Assembly (NCBI GenBank): GCA_963799815.1
Contig: CAWCYG010000001.1
Location: forward strand, 434,001-498,000
Source of the DNA: JBDTSW01 sp963799815
GTDB lineage: Bacteria; Actinomycetota; Thermoleophilia; Solirubrobacterales; 70-9
Length of the DNA stretch: 64,000 bases
Direction of reading: 5' to 3'
A program made the translations under genes and the position numbers. This document shows, one piece after another, positions 51,496-58,861 of this stretch. Each line of letters opens with the position of its first letter. Position 1 is the stretch's first letter. The notes below the pieces were generated by a model. It was not told the origin of the DNA, made no database searches, and saw only the letters and a program-made list of their open reading frames with translations.

Positions 51496-52608
51496 CTAGA
51501 CGTTGAGGCGAATCGGCATCACGAGGTACGAGAAGTCCTCGCCGCCCACGGGCCGCAGCAGGCCCGGGCGAAGTGGCGAGGAGACCTGCAGCGAGATCTC
51601 GTCGCCGTCGACCGAATCGATCCCCTCGATGAAGAACTGCGGGTTAAACGCGATCTCCATCGGCTCGCCGGTATAGGAGGCGGGCATGCCCTCGCTGGCG
51701 TCGCCGATGTCGGGTGTCTCGGCCGCGACCGTGATCTCGCCCTCGGCCAGCGCCAGCCGCAGCGGGGCGTTGCGCTGCGCCAGCTGGCTCACCCTCCGGC
51801 TGACCTCGAGGAATTCCTCGCGCGGCAGCCGCACATCGTGGTCGAAGGACTCGGGGATGAGCTGCCGCCAGCTCGGGAACTGCCCATCGATCAGCCGCGA
51901 GGTGAGGACGATGCCGCCGGCGCGGAATACCGCCTGGTTGCGCGGCATGGCGAGCTCGACCTCATCGGCGCCCTCGGAGGAGATGATGCGCGCCAACTCA
52001 CGCAGCGCCCGAGCGGGGACGTTTGCCTCGATCGGCTCCCCGACGCCGGCGCCCTCGAGCTCCGTGTGCTTGACCGAGAGCCGGTAGGAGTCCGTGGCGA
52101 CCATCGTCAGGTTGGATCCCTCAGCCTGGACCAAGACCCCGGTCAGGATCGGGCGCACCTCATCACGTGACGCTGCCCGCGCGACCCGCTCGATCGTCTC
52201 GGCGAGCGGCGCGGCGGGAAGCCTTGCTGCCTCACCGTCCGCCTCGGGAAGCCGCGGGAAATCCTCAGCGGGGAGGGTTCGCAGGTGAAAGCGTGCGCTG
52301 GCGGCCGTGAGCTCGACATCGCGCTGCTCCGCGCGCAGGGCCAGGGTCGCCTCCCCCTCCGGCAGGCTGCGAACGACATCGACCAGGAGTCGGCCCGGCA
52401 GCAGGACCGTGCCCCCCTGCTCCACCGATACGTCATCGAGCGTGAGCGTGAGCCCAAGCTCCATGTCGGTGGCACGGATGACGAGGTTGCTCTCACCCGC
52501 CTCGAGGTAGATGCCGGCCAGCGAGGGCAGGGTGCTGCGGCTCGAGACCGCGCGACCGGCGAGCTGGAGCGCGTCGAAGAGCTTTTCACGTGAGATCGAG
52601 AACTTCAT
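51496..52608 (-). CDS. dnaN: DNA polymerase III beta sliding clamp
   Basis: A 370-residue protein of three clamp domains that rings DNA and tethers polymerase III. Family features: MKFSISREKLFDALQLAGRAV, VLLPGRLLVDVVRSLPEG, DSYRLSVKH and the C-terminal VGGEDFSYLVMPIRLNV, which ends in the clamp-closing motif. The 5' end contains TTTCACGTGA (52584-52593), the core of a parS-like site. Confidence 0.97.
   Translation of the reverse strand: MKFSISREKLFDALQLAGRAVSSRSTLPSLAGIYLEAGESNLVIRATDMELGLTLTLDDVSVEQGGTVLLPGRLLVDVVRSLPEGEATLALRAEQRDVELTAASARFHLRTLPAEDFPRLPEADGEAARLPAAPLAETIERVARAASRDEVRPILTGVLVQAEGSNLTMVATDSYRLSVKHTELEGAGVGEPIEANVPARALRELARIISSEGADEVELAMPRNQAVFRAGGIVLTSRLIDGQFPSWRQLIPESFDHDVRLPREEFLEVSRRVSQLAQRNAPLRLALAEGEITVAAETPDIGDASEGMPASYTGEPMEIAFNPQFFIEGIDSVDGDEISLQVSSPLRPGLLRPVGGEDFSYLVMPIRLNV
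52583..52598. promoter_or_regulatory. parS-like site (candidate)
   Basis: The core TTTCACGTGA matches the centre of the actinobacterial/Bacillus parS consensus TGTTTCACGTGAAACA, with mismatches toward both ends. It lies at the 5' end of dnaN, 4.5 kb from parAB. Bases outside the core match poorly, so binding is uncertain. Confidence 0.3.
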
Positions 52609-52730
52609 TGGGCTGAACTGCTCATCCTTCTACTTGGGTCAGATGTATTTAGCTGGTGGGTGACGGTGGAAAGTACTCGGCTCGCCGCATGGACATGGGC
52701 GAACGGGCTGTGGATCAAGCTTGTGGACGG
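52609..52730. other. dnaA-dnaN spacer with DnaA-box-like sequences (oriC candidate)
   Basis: The 106-bp spacer is AT-richer at its dnaN end. TGTGGATCA (52709-52717; minus strand TGATCCACA, one mismatch to TTATCCACA) and TGTGGACGG (52722-52730) flank the dnaA stop codon. A third box-like TGTGGATGG is inside dnaA at 52804. The number of boxes is low for a full origin. Confidence 0.35.
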
Positions 52731-54115
52731 GGGCTTCGGTCGTGCAGGGGGCGCTCGCCGGTGAGGCCGATCACGCTGGTTGTCCCTAGCTGTGCCCGGA
52801 CCTTGTGGATGGCGGTTGCGGTCTCCGATCCGGGCTCGAGGCGTTGCGAGACCGAGCGGATCGCGTGTAGGACGGTTGAATGGTCGCGATCGAACTCCCG
52901 GGCGATCTGAGCCAGGGAGAGCTCGGTCATCTCGCGCGCCACGTACATGGCCAGTTGCCTTGCTCGAGCGACGCGCGGAGTACGCCGGCTCGAGAGCAAT
53001 TCGGATCGCGGTACCCCCAGGACTCCGGAGACGGCTTCCTGGATCGCGCCCACGGTTGGCGCGGCGGCGCCGGCGGCAAGCGGCGTGCCACCGTCGCCGG
53101 CTGCGGGGAGCGCCTTGCGCACAAGCGGTGTCGTGATCGGTTCCGAGAGGACGGAAGCCGTGGCCACGACACGCGTCATCGCGCCTTCCAGAAGGCGGAC
53201 GTTGCCGGGAACTCTCCCCGCGATCTCCCGAAGCGCATCGGGCTCGGGCAGCTCTGGCGCGGAACGGGCGGCCATCCGCCACAAGAGCGCGACCCGGGTC
53301 CGCATGTCCGGGGCCTCGAGGTCGACGGTGAGCCCCCACTGGAAGCGGTCGCGAAGCCGCTCGGCGAGCTGCGCCAGGGCCTCGGGTGAACGATCGGAGC
53401 TCAAGACGACCTGCTTCCCGGCAGCGAACAGGGCGTTGAAGGTGTGGACGAACTCCTCCTCGGTGCGCGCCTTGCCCTCGAGGACCTGGACATCGTCGAT
53501 CAAGAGGGCATCGAGCTCGCGGTAGCGCTGCTTGAAGCGGGCGGGCCCGTCGTGGCGAAGCGCGGCGACGAACTCGGTGGTGAAGCGCTCGGCGGTGGTC
53601 CCATGCACGCTCAACCCGGGATGGTTGCGCGCCAGGTATTCAGCGATGGCCCCAAGCAGGTGCGTCTTGCCGAGGCCGGGTGGCCCGTGGAGAAAGAGCG
53701 GGTTGTAGGCCTCGCCCGGGCTCTCTGCGACGGCGAGCGCGGCAGCGTGAGCGAGGCGGTTTCCGGGTCCGATCACGAAGCTGTCGAATGTGTGAGCCGG
53801 GTCGATCGGCGTCGAGACGGGCTCGCGCGGGTCACGGGGCGCCTTCTCGTCGCTTGTGGAGTCGACGAAGCCAACGCCGGTGAGGTCGCTCGTACGCGTG
53901 CGCAGGTTCGCCGCAATCCGCTCCGCGTAGCGGCGCTCAACCCAGCGACGCGCGGGCGCCGGCCCGCTCACGAGGAGGAGCGGCGGCTGCACCGCGACGG
54001 CCTCGAGCGGCTCGATCCAAAGCTCGAACGTGGCCTCCGGCAGCGAGGCTCGAAGCTCCTCGCGAACCCCGTTCCAAATCGTCTTGAGCTCGCCCGAGGA
54101 TGCCTGCCCGCACAC
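52715..54115 (-). CDS. dnaA: chromosomal replication initiator DnaA
   Basis: A 466-residue AAA+ protein that opens the origin. Domain I is at the N-terminus (LKTIWNGVREELRASLPEATFELWIEPLEA); domain III (about 100-330) has PLFLHGPPGLGKTHLLGA (Walker A), LLIDDVQVLEGK (Walker B) and VVLSSDRSPEAL; domain IV DNA-binding has ARQLAMYVAREMTELSLAQIAREF and DHSTVLHAI. The acidic linker (domain II) is short. The GTG at 54115 follows a leaderless-type -10. Confidence 0.97.
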   Translation of the reverse strand: MCGQASSGELKTIWNGVREELRASLPEATFELWIEPLEAVAVQPPLLLVSGPAPARRWVERRYAERIAANLRTRTSDLTGVGFVDSTSDEKAPRDPREPVSTPIDPAHTFDSFVIGPGNRLAHAAALAVAESPGEAYNPLFLHGPPGLGKTHLLGAIAEYLARNHPGLSVHGTTAERFTTEFVAALRHDGPARFKQRYRELDALLIDDVQVLEGKARTEEEFVHTFNALFAAGKQVVLSSDRSPEALAQLAERLRDRFQWGLTVDLEAPDMRTRVALLWRMAARSAPELPEPDALREIAGRVPGNVRLLEGAMTRVVATASVLSEPITTPLVRKALPAAGDGGTPLAAGAAAPTVGAIQEAVSGVLGVPRSELLSSRRTPRVARARQLAMYVAREMTELSLAQIAREFDRDHSTVLHAIRSVSQRLEPGSETATAIHKVRAQLGTTSVIGLTGERPLHDRSPRPQA

Positions 54116-54122
54116 GACGAGC

Positions 54123-54128
54123 GACTAT
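54123..54128 (-). promoter_or_regulatory. dnaA -10, leaderless type
   Basis: On the minus strand TATAGT ends 7 nt before the GTG start (54115). No Shine-Dalgarno lies between. This is a very good -10 match with near-leaderless spacing. Confidence 0.55.
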
Positions 54129-54141
54129 AGGTCGGCTCACC

Positions 54142-54162
54142 GGGAGCCTCGCCGGGGCTCCC
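54142..54162. repeat. inverted repeat in the dnaA-rpmH spacer
   Basis: GGGAGCC and GGCTCCC form a perfect 7-bp inverted repeat with a 7-nt loop, 14 bp from the dnaA -10. It could be an operator of the dnaA promoter. Confidence 0.45.
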
Positions 54163-54166
54163 CGCA

Positions 54167-54178
54167 TTTCGCGCGAAA
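54167..54178. repeat. perfect 12-bp palindrome in the dnaA-rpmH spacer
   Basis: TTTCGCGCGAAA is a perfect palindrome without spacer, near the middle of the 130-bp gap. It looks like a transcription-factor half-site pair. Confidence 0.45.
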
Positions 54179-54209
54179 AGAAAGCTGCGCCCCGGCCGCT
54201 GCGCTTAGT

Positions 54210-54228
54210 GGCCGCTTTAAGAGCGGCC
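54210..54228 (+). promoter_or_regulatory. operator-like inverted repeat just upstream of the rpmH -10
   Basis: GGCCGCT, five bases, AGCGGCC is a perfect 7-bp inverted repeat ending one base before the TATACT hexamer. A protein bound here would cover the -35/-10 spacer. Confidence 0.5.
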
Positions 54229-54229
54229 C

Positions 54230-54235
54230 TATACT
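54230..54235 (+). promoter_or_regulatory. rpmH operon -10
   Basis: TATACT, one base off TATAAT, ends 10 nt before the TTG start of rpmH. The -35 region is weak (TTAGTG at 54205-54210, 19-bp spacer). Confidence 0.5.
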
Positions 54236-54245
54236 GGCCGACGCC

Positions 54246-54380
54246 TTGAAGAGGACCTACCAGCCGAAGAAGCGAAAGCGCGCGAAGACCCACGGGTTTC
54301 GCGCGCGCATGCGTACCCGCAGCGGCCGCCAGATCCTGAAGCGCCGTCGCGCCAAGGGCCGCAAGCGGCTCACTCCCTAA
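54246..54380 (+). CDS. rpmH: 50S ribosomal protein L34
   Basis: A 44-residue, highly basic ribosomal protein with the invariant N-terminus KRTYQPKKRKRAKTHGFRAR and C-terminal GRKRLTP. The start codon is TTG at 54246. It opens the classic rpmH-rnpA-yidD-yidC-jag-rsmG series, divergent from dnaA. Confidence 0.97.
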   Translation: MKRTYQPKKRKRAKTHGFRARMRTRSGRQILKRRRAKGRKRLTP

Positions 54381-54382
54381 CC

Positions 54383-54763
54383 ATGTCCCAAGGGCCGGGC
54401 GAAGGGCGCAAGCGTGGGCGCCTCTCCCGCAGCGGCGACTTCGATCGGGTCTACCGCGAAGGCGCCTCGCACGGAAACCGTTTTCTCGTCCTCTATGCCT
54501 TCCCGCGCCGCGACGACGCTGAGGACGACATTCGCCTCGGCCTGTCGGTCAACCGCAAGGTTGGGGGTGCCGTCGAGCGAAACGCCGTCAAACGGGCGCT
54601 GAAGGAGGCGTTCTGGACCCTGGACGTACCCGACAGCCACGACTTCGTGCTCGTGGCGCGACCCGACGTTGCGGGGCTCGTCGAGCGCGAGGGGGCGAGC
54701 GGCGTGACGAGGGCGATGGAGGAGCTGTTCACCGAGGCTGGGCTGGCCGGGGGCAAGACGTGA
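54383..54763 (+). CDS. rnpA: ribonuclease P protein component
   Basis: A 126-residue protein partner of RNase P RNA for tRNA 5' maturation. RLSRSGDFDRVYREGASHGNRFLVLY, then LGLSVNRKVGGAVERNAVKRALKEAFW, the RNR signature, and DFVLVARPDVA near the end. It starts 2 nt after rpmH, so it is coupled to it. Confidence 0.95.
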   Translation: MSQGPGEGRKRGRLSRSGDFDRVYREGASHGNRFLVLYAFPRRDDAEDDIRLGLSVNRKVGGAVERNAVKRALKEAFWTLDVPDSHDFVLVARPDVAGLVEREGASGVTRAMEELFTEAGLAGGKT

Positions 54764-54780
54764 ACAGGGCCGTTTCGAGG

Positions 54781-54796
54781 TGTAAAACGTGAAACG
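54781..54796. promoter_or_regulatory. parS-like half-site at the yidD start (candidate)
   Basis: TGTAAAACGTGAAACG carries a perfect right half ACGTGAAAC of the parS consensus and matches 12 of 16 bases overall. It covers the yidD start codon. It lies 2.4 kb from parA. Confidence 0.3.
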
Positions 54797-55092
54797 GTCA
54801 CCTCGGGCCCGAGAACGGGTCCGCCGGGCGCTCGTGTGGGTGGTGTTGCTACCCATTCGTGCCTATTCCCGCCTGATCTCGCCCGCTGCTTCCGGCGCGG
54901 TGCAAGTACTACCCGACGTGCTCTGACTACGCGCAGCAGGCGATTCGCAGGCACGGCATCGTCCGCGGCGGAGCGCTCGCCGCGTGGCGTCTCGTACGCT
55001 GCAATCCCTGGAGCCGGGGCGGCGTCGATGAGGTGCCCCCGCCGCGTCGCCGCAAAGCCGCCCCCCGCCACACGCACGAGACCCACGCTTGA
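54789..55092 (+). pseudogene. yidD: membrane protein insertion efficiency factor YidD, frameshifted
   Basis: From the GTG at 54789 the first frame gives KRSPRARERVRRALVWVVLLPIRAYSRLISP, then breaks. After one extra base (G at 54885, following ATC TCG CCC) the next frame continues with LLPARCKYYPTCSDYAQQAI, RRHGIVRGGALAAWRLVRCNPW and SRGGVDEVPP to the TGA at 55090-55092, which overlaps the yidC ATG. The span is 3n+1 nt. All conserved YidD features, including CKYYPTCS and RCNPW, are in the second frame. It is probably a one-base sequence error, otherwise a recent mutation in a small gene. Confidence 0.9.
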
Positions 55093-55832
55093 TGCTGCCC
55101 ATCGCCAACATCCTGCAGCCGATCATCGACGTCGCCGACGCGGTCCTCACGTTCTTCGCGGAGAACATGGCGCTCGGCTACGGGATCGCGATCATCCTGC
55201 TCACGTTCGTGACCCGGATCGTGATCCTGCCGCTCTCGATCAAGCAGATCAAGTCGATGCGCGCGCTGCAGGCGTACTCGCCGCAGATCAAGGAGCTGAA
55301 CGAGCGCTACAAGGACGATCCCCAGCGCAAGCAGCGCGAGATGATGCGCTTCTACCAGGAGAACAACATCAATCCGTTGGCCTCCTGCTTTCCCCTCCTC
55401 CTGCAGCTCCCCGTCTTCTTCGCGCTCTTCTCGCTGCTGCGAAGCGACGCCTTCCAGGAAGAGGTACTGGCCTATGGGGACCCGGGCTTCCTCTTCATCC
55501 CCGACCTGACCGAGAAGACCACGGGCGGCGTGCTGATCGTGCTGCTGATCCTGTACTTCGTGACGATGGTCGCCTCGATGGCGGTCTCCGCGGCCCAGGC
55601 CGAGGGCGCTCAGCGGCTCATCCTCTTCGCCCTCCCCGTCGTCTTCACCCCGTTCATCATCAGCTTCCCCGCCGGCCTCATCCTCTACTGGATCACGACG
55701 AACATCTGGACGATCGGCCAGCAATACGTGGTCAAGGCGTTCTGGCCGGCCCCGAAGATCGCCACCGTGGATGAGGTCAAGGCCACCAGGGTCCCGCCGC
55801 CGCCGCCGCGGAAGAAGAAGAAGCGAAAGTAG
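55092..55832 (+). CDS. yidC: membrane protein insertase YidC
   Basis: A 246-residue Oxa1-type insertase, without the large periplasmic domain of proteobacterial YidC. Five hydrophobic segments; the conserved Arg of the hydrophilic groove lies in TFVTRIVILPLSIKQIKSM, and MMRFYQENNINPLASCFPLLLQLPVFFALFSLL marks the coiled-coil loop and next helix. The Lys-rich tail (PPPPPRKKKKRK) may bind the ribosome. The ATG at 55092 overlaps the yidD stop (TGATG). Confidence 0.95.
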   Translation: MLPIANILQPIIDVADAVLTFFAENMALGYGIAIILLTFVTRIVILPLSIKQIKSMRALQAYSPQIKELNERYKDDPQRKQREMMRFYQENNINPLASCFPLLLQLPVFFALFSLLRSDAFQEEVLAYGDPGFLFIPDLTEKTTGGVLIVLLILYFVTMVASMAVSAAQAEGAQRLILFALPVVFTPFIISFPAGLILYWITTNIWTIGQQYVVKAFWPAPKIATVDEVKATRVPPPPPRKKKKRK

Positions 55833-55841
55833 GCGGAAACC

Positions 55842-55854
55842 CCCCGCTTCGGGG
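55842..55854 (+). terminator. short GC hairpin after yidC
   Basis: CCCCG-CTT-CGGGG, 10 nt after the yidC stop, with no T-run; a weak terminator or attenuator ahead of jag. Confidence 0.35.
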
Positions 55855-55899
55855 TGCTTCGGGGCCCGAGCGCGAAGGCCTTCTCAGCGAGCGCGCGAC

Positions 55900-55905
55900 T
55901 AGACT
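55900..55905 (+). promoter_or_regulatory. leaderless-type -10 for jag
   Basis: TAGACT ends 6 nt before the GTG at 55912, with no Shine-Dalgarno between. Confidence 0.5.
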
Positions 55906-55911
55906 CGCGCC

Positions 55912-56400
55912 GTGGTCGATGAGGCGCCAGCCGATGGCATGCACCCGGAGCCGATCGAGCGCGTTCGGGCGGTTCTCGAGCGGATCGTGGACGCGCTGGG
56001 GCTCGAGGCGGAGATCACCGTTTCCGAGGACGAGGAGCGGATTCTCGGCACGGTCGAAGGGGAGGACGTCGGTCTGCTGATCGGCCGCCGTGGCCAGACG
56101 ATCGACGCGGTCCAGCTCATCTGTTACCGCGCCGCATTTCAGCAGCAACACGACCGCAAGCGGGTCGTCGTCGACGCGGCCGGATACCGGCAACGCCGTC
56201 GCGAGATGGTCGAGCGTCAGGCCGACCGCGCCGCCGAGCGGGCGCTCGAGACCGGCAAGGAGATCGAGCTCGAGCCGATGACACCGACCGAGCGCAAGGT
56301 GGTCCACGACCATCTCGTCGACCGGTCCGGGCTCGAGACCTTCTCCGAGGGCGAGGAGCCCGAGCGCAGCGTGATCGTCGCCCCGCTCGTCTCCGAGTGA
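55912..56400 (+). CDS. jag: R3H/KH RNA-binding protein Jag (KhpB)
   Basis: 162 residues: a KH domain with the GxxG loop GRRG in LLIGRRGQTIDAVQLICYRA, and a C-terminal R3H domain (MTPTERKVVHDHLVD). The Jag_N domain found in many homologues is absent. It binds RNA and is linked to wall growth and division in Gram-positive bacteria. It overlaps rsmG by 4 nt. Confidence 0.92.
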   Translation: MVDEAPADGMHPEPIERVRAVLERIVDALGLEAEITVSEDEERILGTVEGEDVGLLIGRRGQTIDAVQLICYRAAFQQQHDRKRVVVDAAGYRQRRREMVERQADRAAERALETGKEIELEPMTPTERKVVHDHLVDRSGLETFSEGEEPERSVIVAPLVSE

Positions 56401-57119
56401 GCGACCCAGAGGCAGAGCTTCTCTCGCGAGTTCCCGTCGGTGGCGTCCAGGCGCTGCGGGAGGTCGTCGAGATCCTCGCGGCCGACGAACACGTCCCGAC
56501 GACCGTGAGGGACCCCAACGAGGCCTGGCGGACGCACGTTCTCGACTCGCTGAGCGGCCTCGAGGTACCTGAGCTCGCCTCCGCGGAGCGCATCGTCGAC
56601 GTCGGCGCAGGCGCCGGGTTCCCGGGCATCGTCCTCGCCGCGGCGCTGCCGAAGGGGCACGTGGACCTCGTCGAGGCCACCTCTCGCAAATGCGAGTTCA
56701 TGCGCTCGCTGGCGGAGCGGACCGGGATCGACAACGCGAGGGTCGTCTGCGCGCGCGCCGAGGAGTGGGCCGCAGCCCGGCCCCCCGACGGTGGCCGTGG
56801 TGAGGCCGAAGTTGTCACCGCCCGCGCGGTGGGTCGTCTCGCCACCTTGGCGGAGCTCGCCTCGCCGCTCCTTCGCGAGGGCGGCACCCTCGTGGCCTGG
56901 AAGGGAAGGCGTGAGGCGGACGAGGAGGCAGAGGCGGAACGCGCCTGTGAGCGGCTCGCCATGGAGCCGGGCCCGGTGCGATCGATGGCGGAGGGCCCGG
57001 GGTCGGCCGCGGGCTTCGAGCACCGCCACCTCTACGTCTACGGCAAGAGCGGGCCGACACCTCCGGGCCTGCCGCGACGAGCGGGGATGGCGAAGAAGAG
57101 GCCGTTCGGCTCCGCCTAG
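56397..57119 (+). CDS. rsmG: 16S rRNA (guanine527-N7)-methyltransferase
   Basis: A 240-residue SAM-dependent methyltransferase. Motif I is IVDVGAGAGFPGIVLAAALP; VDLVEATSRKCEFMRSL and VVTARAVGRLATLAEL follow. It modifies G527 of 16S rRNA, and its loss gives low-level streptomycin resistance in other bacteria. GTG start overlapping the jag stop (GTGA). Confidence 0.95.
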   Translation: MSDPEAELLSRVPVGGVQALREVVEILAADEHVPTTVRDPNEAWRTHVLDSLSGLEVPELASAERIVDVGAGAGFPGIVLAAALPKGHVDLVEATSRKCEFMRSLAERTGIDNARVVCARAEEWAAARPPDGGRGEAEVVTARAVGRLATLAELASPLLREGGTLVAWKGRREADEEAEAERACERLAMEPGPVRSMAEGPGSAAGFEHRHLYVYGKSGPTPPGLPRRAGMAKKRPFGSA

Positions 57120-57127
57120 GCCGCGGC

Positions 57128-57133
57128 TATCGT
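57128..57133 (+). promoter_or_regulatory. leaderless-type -10 for parAB
   Basis: TATCGT ends 9 nt before the parA ATG at 57143. It indicates a promoter separate from rsmG. Confidence 0.45.
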
Positions 57134-57142
57134 CGGCGGTGC

Positions 57143-57964
57143 ATGGGCCGGATCTACGCGATCGCGAATCAGAAGGGCGGGGTGGGGAAGACCACCACGG
57201 CCGTGAACACGGCCGCCTGCGTGGCGGCAAGCGGTCACCAGGTCCTGCTCGCCGACCTCGACCAGCAGTGCAACGCGACCGTAGCCCTCGGCGGTGATCG
57301 AAATGCGAGCCCGTCCGCCTATGACTGCCTGGCGGGCGAGACCTCGGTCGCCGAGGCGGCCCGCCCCGCGGGCCCAGACAACCTCTGGCTCGTGCCGGCC
57401 TCCCGCGATCTTGCCGGCGCCGCGGTCGAGTTGCCGCGAATCGAGGGTTACGAGCGCCGTCTGCGGGACCGGCTGGGGCCCGTCCGCGCTCGCTTCGCGC
57501 TCACGCTCCTCGACTGCCCGCCATCGCTGGGCCCGGTCACGGTGAACGCCCTGGTCGCGGCCGACCGCGTGATCGTGCCGGTCCAGGCCGAGTACCTGGC
57601 CCTCGAGGGCCTTGTGCAGTTCCTCGACACGCTGGGGCTGCTGCGTCGTGAGCTCAACCCCTCGCTGGTTCTGACCGGTGTGGTGATCACGATGCATGAC
57701 GAGCGGACTCGCCTCGCCCAAGATGTCGAACGCGAGCTTCGCGGACACTTCGATGGCCTCGTCTTCGACACCGTGATTCCCCGCAGCGTCCGAGTTGCGG
57801 AGGCGCCCTCGTTCGGCGTGCCCGTCGGCGAGCACGCCCCGGCATCGCGCGGATCTCGAGCCTACGCCGAGCTCGCGGCCGAGCTCGCCCGGCGCGAGGA
57901 GGCGGACTGGGTCGCCGTCTCCCATCACCCTCAAGTGAAGGTTGAGGGTAAGGCGAATGGCTGA
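57143..57964 (+). CDS. parA: chromosome partitioning ATPase ParA (Soj)
   Basis: A 273-residue Walker-type ATPase driving origin segregation. The deviant Walker A is NQKGGVGKTTTAVN; LLADLDQQCNATVALG and LLDCPPSLGPVTVNAL (Walker B) and FDTVIPRSVRVAEAPSFG complete the family pattern. It overlaps parB by 8 nt. Confidence 0.96.
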   Translation: MGRIYAIANQKGGVGKTTTAVNTAACVAASGHQVLLADLDQQCNATVALGGDRNASPSAYDCLAGETSVAEAARPAGPDNLWLVPASRDLAGAAVELPRIEGYERRLRDRLGPVRARFALTLLDCPPSLGPVTVNALVAADRVIVPVQAEYLALEGLVQFLDTLGLLRRELNPSLVLTGVVITMHDERTRLAQDVERELRGHFDGLVFDTVIPRSVRVAEAPSFGVPVGEHAPASRGSRAYAELAAELARREEADWVAVSHHPQVKVEGKANG

Positions 57965-58793
57965 GCGGGGCATGGGCCGTGGGCTCGCCGCGATCCTGCC
58001 GGCGAACGTGGAGGCCGAGCCGCGCTACCGCGAGATTCCAGTCGGCCTCATCAGCCCGAACCCAGCCCAGCCGCGCAAGCGCTTCGACGAAGAGTCGATC
58101 GAAACCCTGGCGCGTTCGCTCGCCGACGCAGGCGTCGTGCAGCCGTTGATCGTGCGTCCCCTCGACGATGGTCGCTACGAGCTGATCGCGGGCGAGCGCC
58201 GCTGGCGGGCCGCGCAGCACGCCGGGATCCAGACCGTGCCGGCGATCGTCCGCGACGAGGACGAGGTCCACCGGATGCAGATCGCCTTGATCGAGAACAT
58301 GGCCCGCGAGGATCTGAATCCGGTCGACGAGGCCCGGGCCTGCGCCGCGCTCGTCGAGGAGCTTGGCCTCTCCAAGGAGGAGCTGGGCCGGCGTTTGGGT
58401 CGCAGTCGGGTCGCGATCTCCAACCTGATCCGCCTGCTCGACCTTCCCGACGAGGCCCTCGACCTGATGGCCTCGGGCAAGCTCTCAGAGGGCCACGGTC
58501 GCGCGATCCTGCGGGCGAGCGGCAACGACGCGCGCCGTCGGCTGGCCCGCGACGCCGCCGCGGGCGGCTGGTCGGTCCGCGAGACGGAGCGGCATGCCGC
58601 CGGCAAGGCGGAGCCGGCAGCCCGACCCCAGCTGCATCCCGACGAGGCCGAGGCGCTGCGCGAAGCCGAGGAGCAGCTCGAATCCACGCTCGGCACGGGC
58701 GTGACCCTGAAGCGGATGCGCAAGGGCCTGCGCGCCGAGCTCCACTTCGACGACCTCGACGCGCTGCTCGCCTTCGCCAATCGCAGGCGTTAG
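57957..58793 (+). CDS. parB: chromosome partitioning protein ParB (Spo0J)
   Basis: A 278-residue CTPase clamp. The N-terminus is ERGMGRGLAAILPANV; the CTP-binding region has IVRPLDDGRYELIAGERRWRAAQ and ALIENMAREDLNPVDEA; a helix-turn-helix (KEELGRRLGRSRVAISNLIRLL) binds parS; a C-terminal dimerisation domain follows. Start ATG at 57957 matches the family N-terminus; ATG at 57942 is less likely. Confidence 0.96.
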   Translation: MAERGMGRGLAAILPANVEAEPRYREIPVGLISPNPAQPRKRFDEESIETLARSLADAGVVQPLIVRPLDDGRYELIAGERRWRAAQHAGIQTVPAIVRDEDEVHRMQIALIENMAREDLNPVDEARACAALVEELGLSKEELGRRLGRSRVAISNLIRLLDLPDEALDLMASGKLSEGHGRAILRASGNDARRRLARDAAAGGWSVRETERHAAGKAEPAARPQLHPDEAEALREAEEQLESTLGTGVTLKRMRKGLRAELHFDDLDALLAFANRRR

Positions 58794-58861
58794 CTTCCCG
58801 GCTGGACTCTCAACTCACCTGCGACATCCTCTCGAATATTCCCTAGCCGAACCTGGGGTTG

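Noticed and set aside
54789..55092. Programmed ribosomal frameshifting in yidD
   Set aside because: There is no slippery heptamer or stimulatory structure at 54876-54890, and yidD is not known to use frameshifting.
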